A DNA stretch of 7,528 bases from UBA1737 sp045653225 (GTDB taxonomy: Bacteria > Bacillota_I > Bacilli_A > ML615J-28 > CAG-313): the NCBI GenBank assembly GCA_045653225.1, contig JAZOLP010000206.1, positions 1 through 7,528 of the forward strand. The letters are read 5' to 3'. How positions within the stretch are numbered: the stretch's first letter is position 1; each line of letters begins with the position of its first letter. The notes beneath the pieces were generated by a model. The model saw only the letters and a program-made list of their open reading frames with translations. It was not told the DNA's origin and ran no database searches. Position numbers and translations under genes: made by a program. Positions 6,824 to 7,528 of the stretch are shown piece after piece.

Positions 6824-6877
6824 AAAAGCAATATTCTTGATAATGTATCAATTATTTGATATACTAATATTGCTTTT
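6824..6877. repeat. Perfect 12-bp inverted repeat enclosing a promoter
   Basis: Left arm AAAAGCAATATT (6824-6835) and right arm AATATTGCTTTT (6866-6877) are exact reverse complements 30 nt apart, 13 nt after the yebC stop. On the + strand only four T end the right arm, so it would be a weak yebC terminator. On the - strand the hairpin would be followed by a long T-rich run (complement of 6811-6827), although no - strand gene is seen. The loop holds the tRNA promoter. Within it TTGATA (6837-6842), TATCAA (6846-6851) and TTGATA (6856-6861) can form alternative small hairpins. Confidence 0.6.
6837..6865 (+). promoter_or_regulatory. Promoter of tRNA-Gly
   Basis: TTGATA (6837-6842, five of six consensus bases), a 17-nt spacer and TATACT (6860-6865) with a TGA extension make a strong promoter. 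Transcription should start near 6872, about 12 nt before the mature tRNA. The whole element lies in the loop of the flanking inverted repeat. Confidence 0.8.
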
Positions 6878-6883
6878 AATGAT

Positions 6884-6958
6884 GCGGGTATAGTATAAAG
6901 GCTATTATACCGCCTTGCCATGGCGAAGATGCCGGTTCGATTCCGGTTACCCGCTCCA
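6884..6958 (+). tRNA. tRNA-Gly (anticodon GCC)
   Basis: A 75-nt cloverleaf can be folded by hand. A perfect 7-bp acceptor stem GCGGGTA/TACCCGC is followed by discriminator T and an encoded CCA (6956-6958). The D-arm contains GG in its loop. The anticodon loop TTGCCAT has GCC at 6917-6919, and the T-arm is GCCGG-TTCGATT-CCGGT. GCC reads GGC and GGU glycine codons, and the acceptor start GCGGG and discriminator T fit bacterial tRNA-Gly. The anticodon stem has four good pairs, with a C-A mismatch at its outermost position (27-43). The D-stem has a G-U first pair and a T-T at 13-22. The variable loop is 4 nt. It stands alone between yebC and a terminator. Confidence 0.96.
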
Positions 6959-6971
6959 AAAAGAATTTAAG

Positions 6972-7003
6972 AAGTCACATGAAAATGTGGCTTTTTTTAT
7001 TTT
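6972..7003 (+). terminator. Rho-independent terminator of tRNA-Gly
   Basis: A 9-bp stem (6972-6980 with 6985-6993, one G-U pair) is closed by a GAAA tetraloop and followed by seven T (6992-6998) and a further T-rich stretch. It starts 13 nt after the encoded CCA. Confidence 0.92.
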
Positions 7004-7008
7004 CAATA

Positions 7009-7037
7009 TTGACATTTTCTTTTAAATTTAATATAAT
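7009..7037 (+). promoter_or_regulatory. Exact-consensus housekeeping promoter
   Basis: TTGACA (7009-7014), a 17-nt spacer and TATAAT (7032-7037) match the sigma-A/sigma-70 consensus at every hexamer position and at the optimal spacing. Transcription should start near 7044, just upstream of a GGAGAG ribosome site and about 19 nt before the ATG at 7063. Confidence 0.9.
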
Positions 7038-7062
7038 ATTTAAAAAAAGGAGAGAATAAAAT

Positions 7063-7506
7063 ATGGATAGAAAAATTCTTGCAACAAAAGCACCAACTGG
7101 ATTTGTTGTTGGTGAAATAATCGGCATGATTGTATGTGCAATAGTTGGTATTGGTTGGTTATTTATGGGACAGAGATTTCCTATAATGCCATTATTTAGT
7201 TTAATTTTTATTGTAGTTTCTGTATTTTGTGGGTATCTTGCTTTTTCCAATATTAAAAATCCTTATGAAATGGTATATTATGATGAGGAAGGAATTTATT
7301 TAAATTATAAAAATAATGAATTTATCGCGTTTAAAGATATGTTATATGTTAAACAAAAACATTCACGTTCAAGATATCATACTTATGAATATGGTCATAT
7401 TGAAATCACAACGAAAGATAGTAAATTTAAAATTGGTGTAATTGATGATATAGATAATGTTGCATATATTATTAGAAGCAATATTGATAGAGTAGTAAAA
7501 GAATAA
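7063..7506 (+). CDS. Small membrane protein: two N-terminal helices and a soluble C-terminal domain
   Basis: I do not recognise this 147-residue protein as a named gene. Two hydrophobic helices at about 13-35 and 41-62 form a hairpin, joined by the short turn GQRFP. The remaining residues, about 66-147, are polar and alternate short beta-like strands (YEMVYYDEEGIYLNY, FIAFKDMLYVKQ, GHIEITTKDSKFKIGVID) before a final helix (NVAYIIRSNIDRVV). This strand-rich body with a closing helix resembles the PH-like domains of small bacterial membrane proteins, but that is an impression of pattern, not a match. A basic, aromatic stretch, KHSRSRYHTYEYG (99-111), sits between strands. AAGGAGAG (7047-7054) supports the start. 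The gene has its own perfect promoter after the tRNA terminator and is followed by a hairpin, so it is likely a single-gene transcript that is strongly or constitutively expressed. Confidence 0.85.
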   Translation: MDRKILATKAPTGFVVGEIIGMIVCAIVGIGWLFMGQRFPIMPLFSLIFIVVSVFCGYLAFSNIKNPYEMVYYDEEGIYLNYKNNEFIAFKDMLYVKQKHSRSRYHTYEYGHIEITTKDSKFKIGVIDDIDNVAYIIRSNIDRVVKE

Positions 7507-7512
7507 AAAATA

Positions 7513-7528
7513 CCTTGTGCATACAAGG
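7513..7528 (+). terminator. Probable terminator hairpin cut by the window end
   Basis: CCTTGT (7513-7518) and ACAAGG (7523-7528) are perfect inverted arms around a 4-nt loop, starting 6 nt after the last stop codon. The T-run that would confirm a terminator would lie beyond the window. Confidence 0.6.

Noticed and set aside
6975..7250. A 91-residue open frame on the minus strand
   Set aside because: It runs antisense through the well-supported small membrane protein gene, its promoter and part of the tRNA terminator, and has no family pattern. It is a shadow.

Overview
The window is a very AT-rich stretch of bacterial chromosome with every gene on the + strand. All eight stop codons are TAA. 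Every visible tryptophan is TGG and no gene needs TGA read as Trp, which argues for the standard bacterial code and against Mycoplasma, Spiroplasma or Ureaplasma. Codon use, AGGAGG-type ribosome sites, TATAAT-type promoters and the gene families (TypA, YebC, S66 peptidase, VanZ-like) suggest a low-GC Bacillota or Mycoplasmatota lineage, such as an Acholeplasma/Izemoplasma/RF39-like or Erysipelotrichia-like organism. This placement is inferred from composition and protein style, not from a search.

Layout: (1) 2-241 is the 3' end of a VanZ-like membrane protein gene, closed by a terminator. (2) 314-2361 is a two-gene unit: a serine beta-lactamase-family hydrolase, then 5 nt later an S66 (LD-carboxypeptidase/MccF-like) peptidase. 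(3) 2417-4231 is the translational GTPase typA/bipA, with its own likely promoter and a clean terminator. (4) 4313-5968 is a two-gene unit: a PHP-family metal phosphoesterase and an unassigned 282-residue protein that looks like a nucleotidyltransferase fold whose catalytic acids are lost. (5) 6058-6810 encodes a YebC/TACO1-family protein. (6) 6884-6958 is tRNA-Gly(GCC), driven by a promoter that lies inside the loop of an inverted repeat downstream of yebC, and followed by a terminator. (7) 7063-7506 encodes a small two-helix membrane protein behind an exact-consensus promoter. The start of another hairpin lies at the right edge.

Together, typA, yebC and the tRNA are translation housekeeping. 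The serine hydrolase and S66 peptidase probably share peptide or amide substrates, for example wall-peptide fragments or peptide antibiotics. The PHP and NTase-like genes probably act in the same unknown process. I see no insertion sequence, phage gene, CRISPR array or riboswitch. No stretch over 300 bases lacks a gene. The window is mostly ordinary; the most unusual item is the degenerate nucleotidyltransferase-like protein and its pairing with the PHP enzyme.
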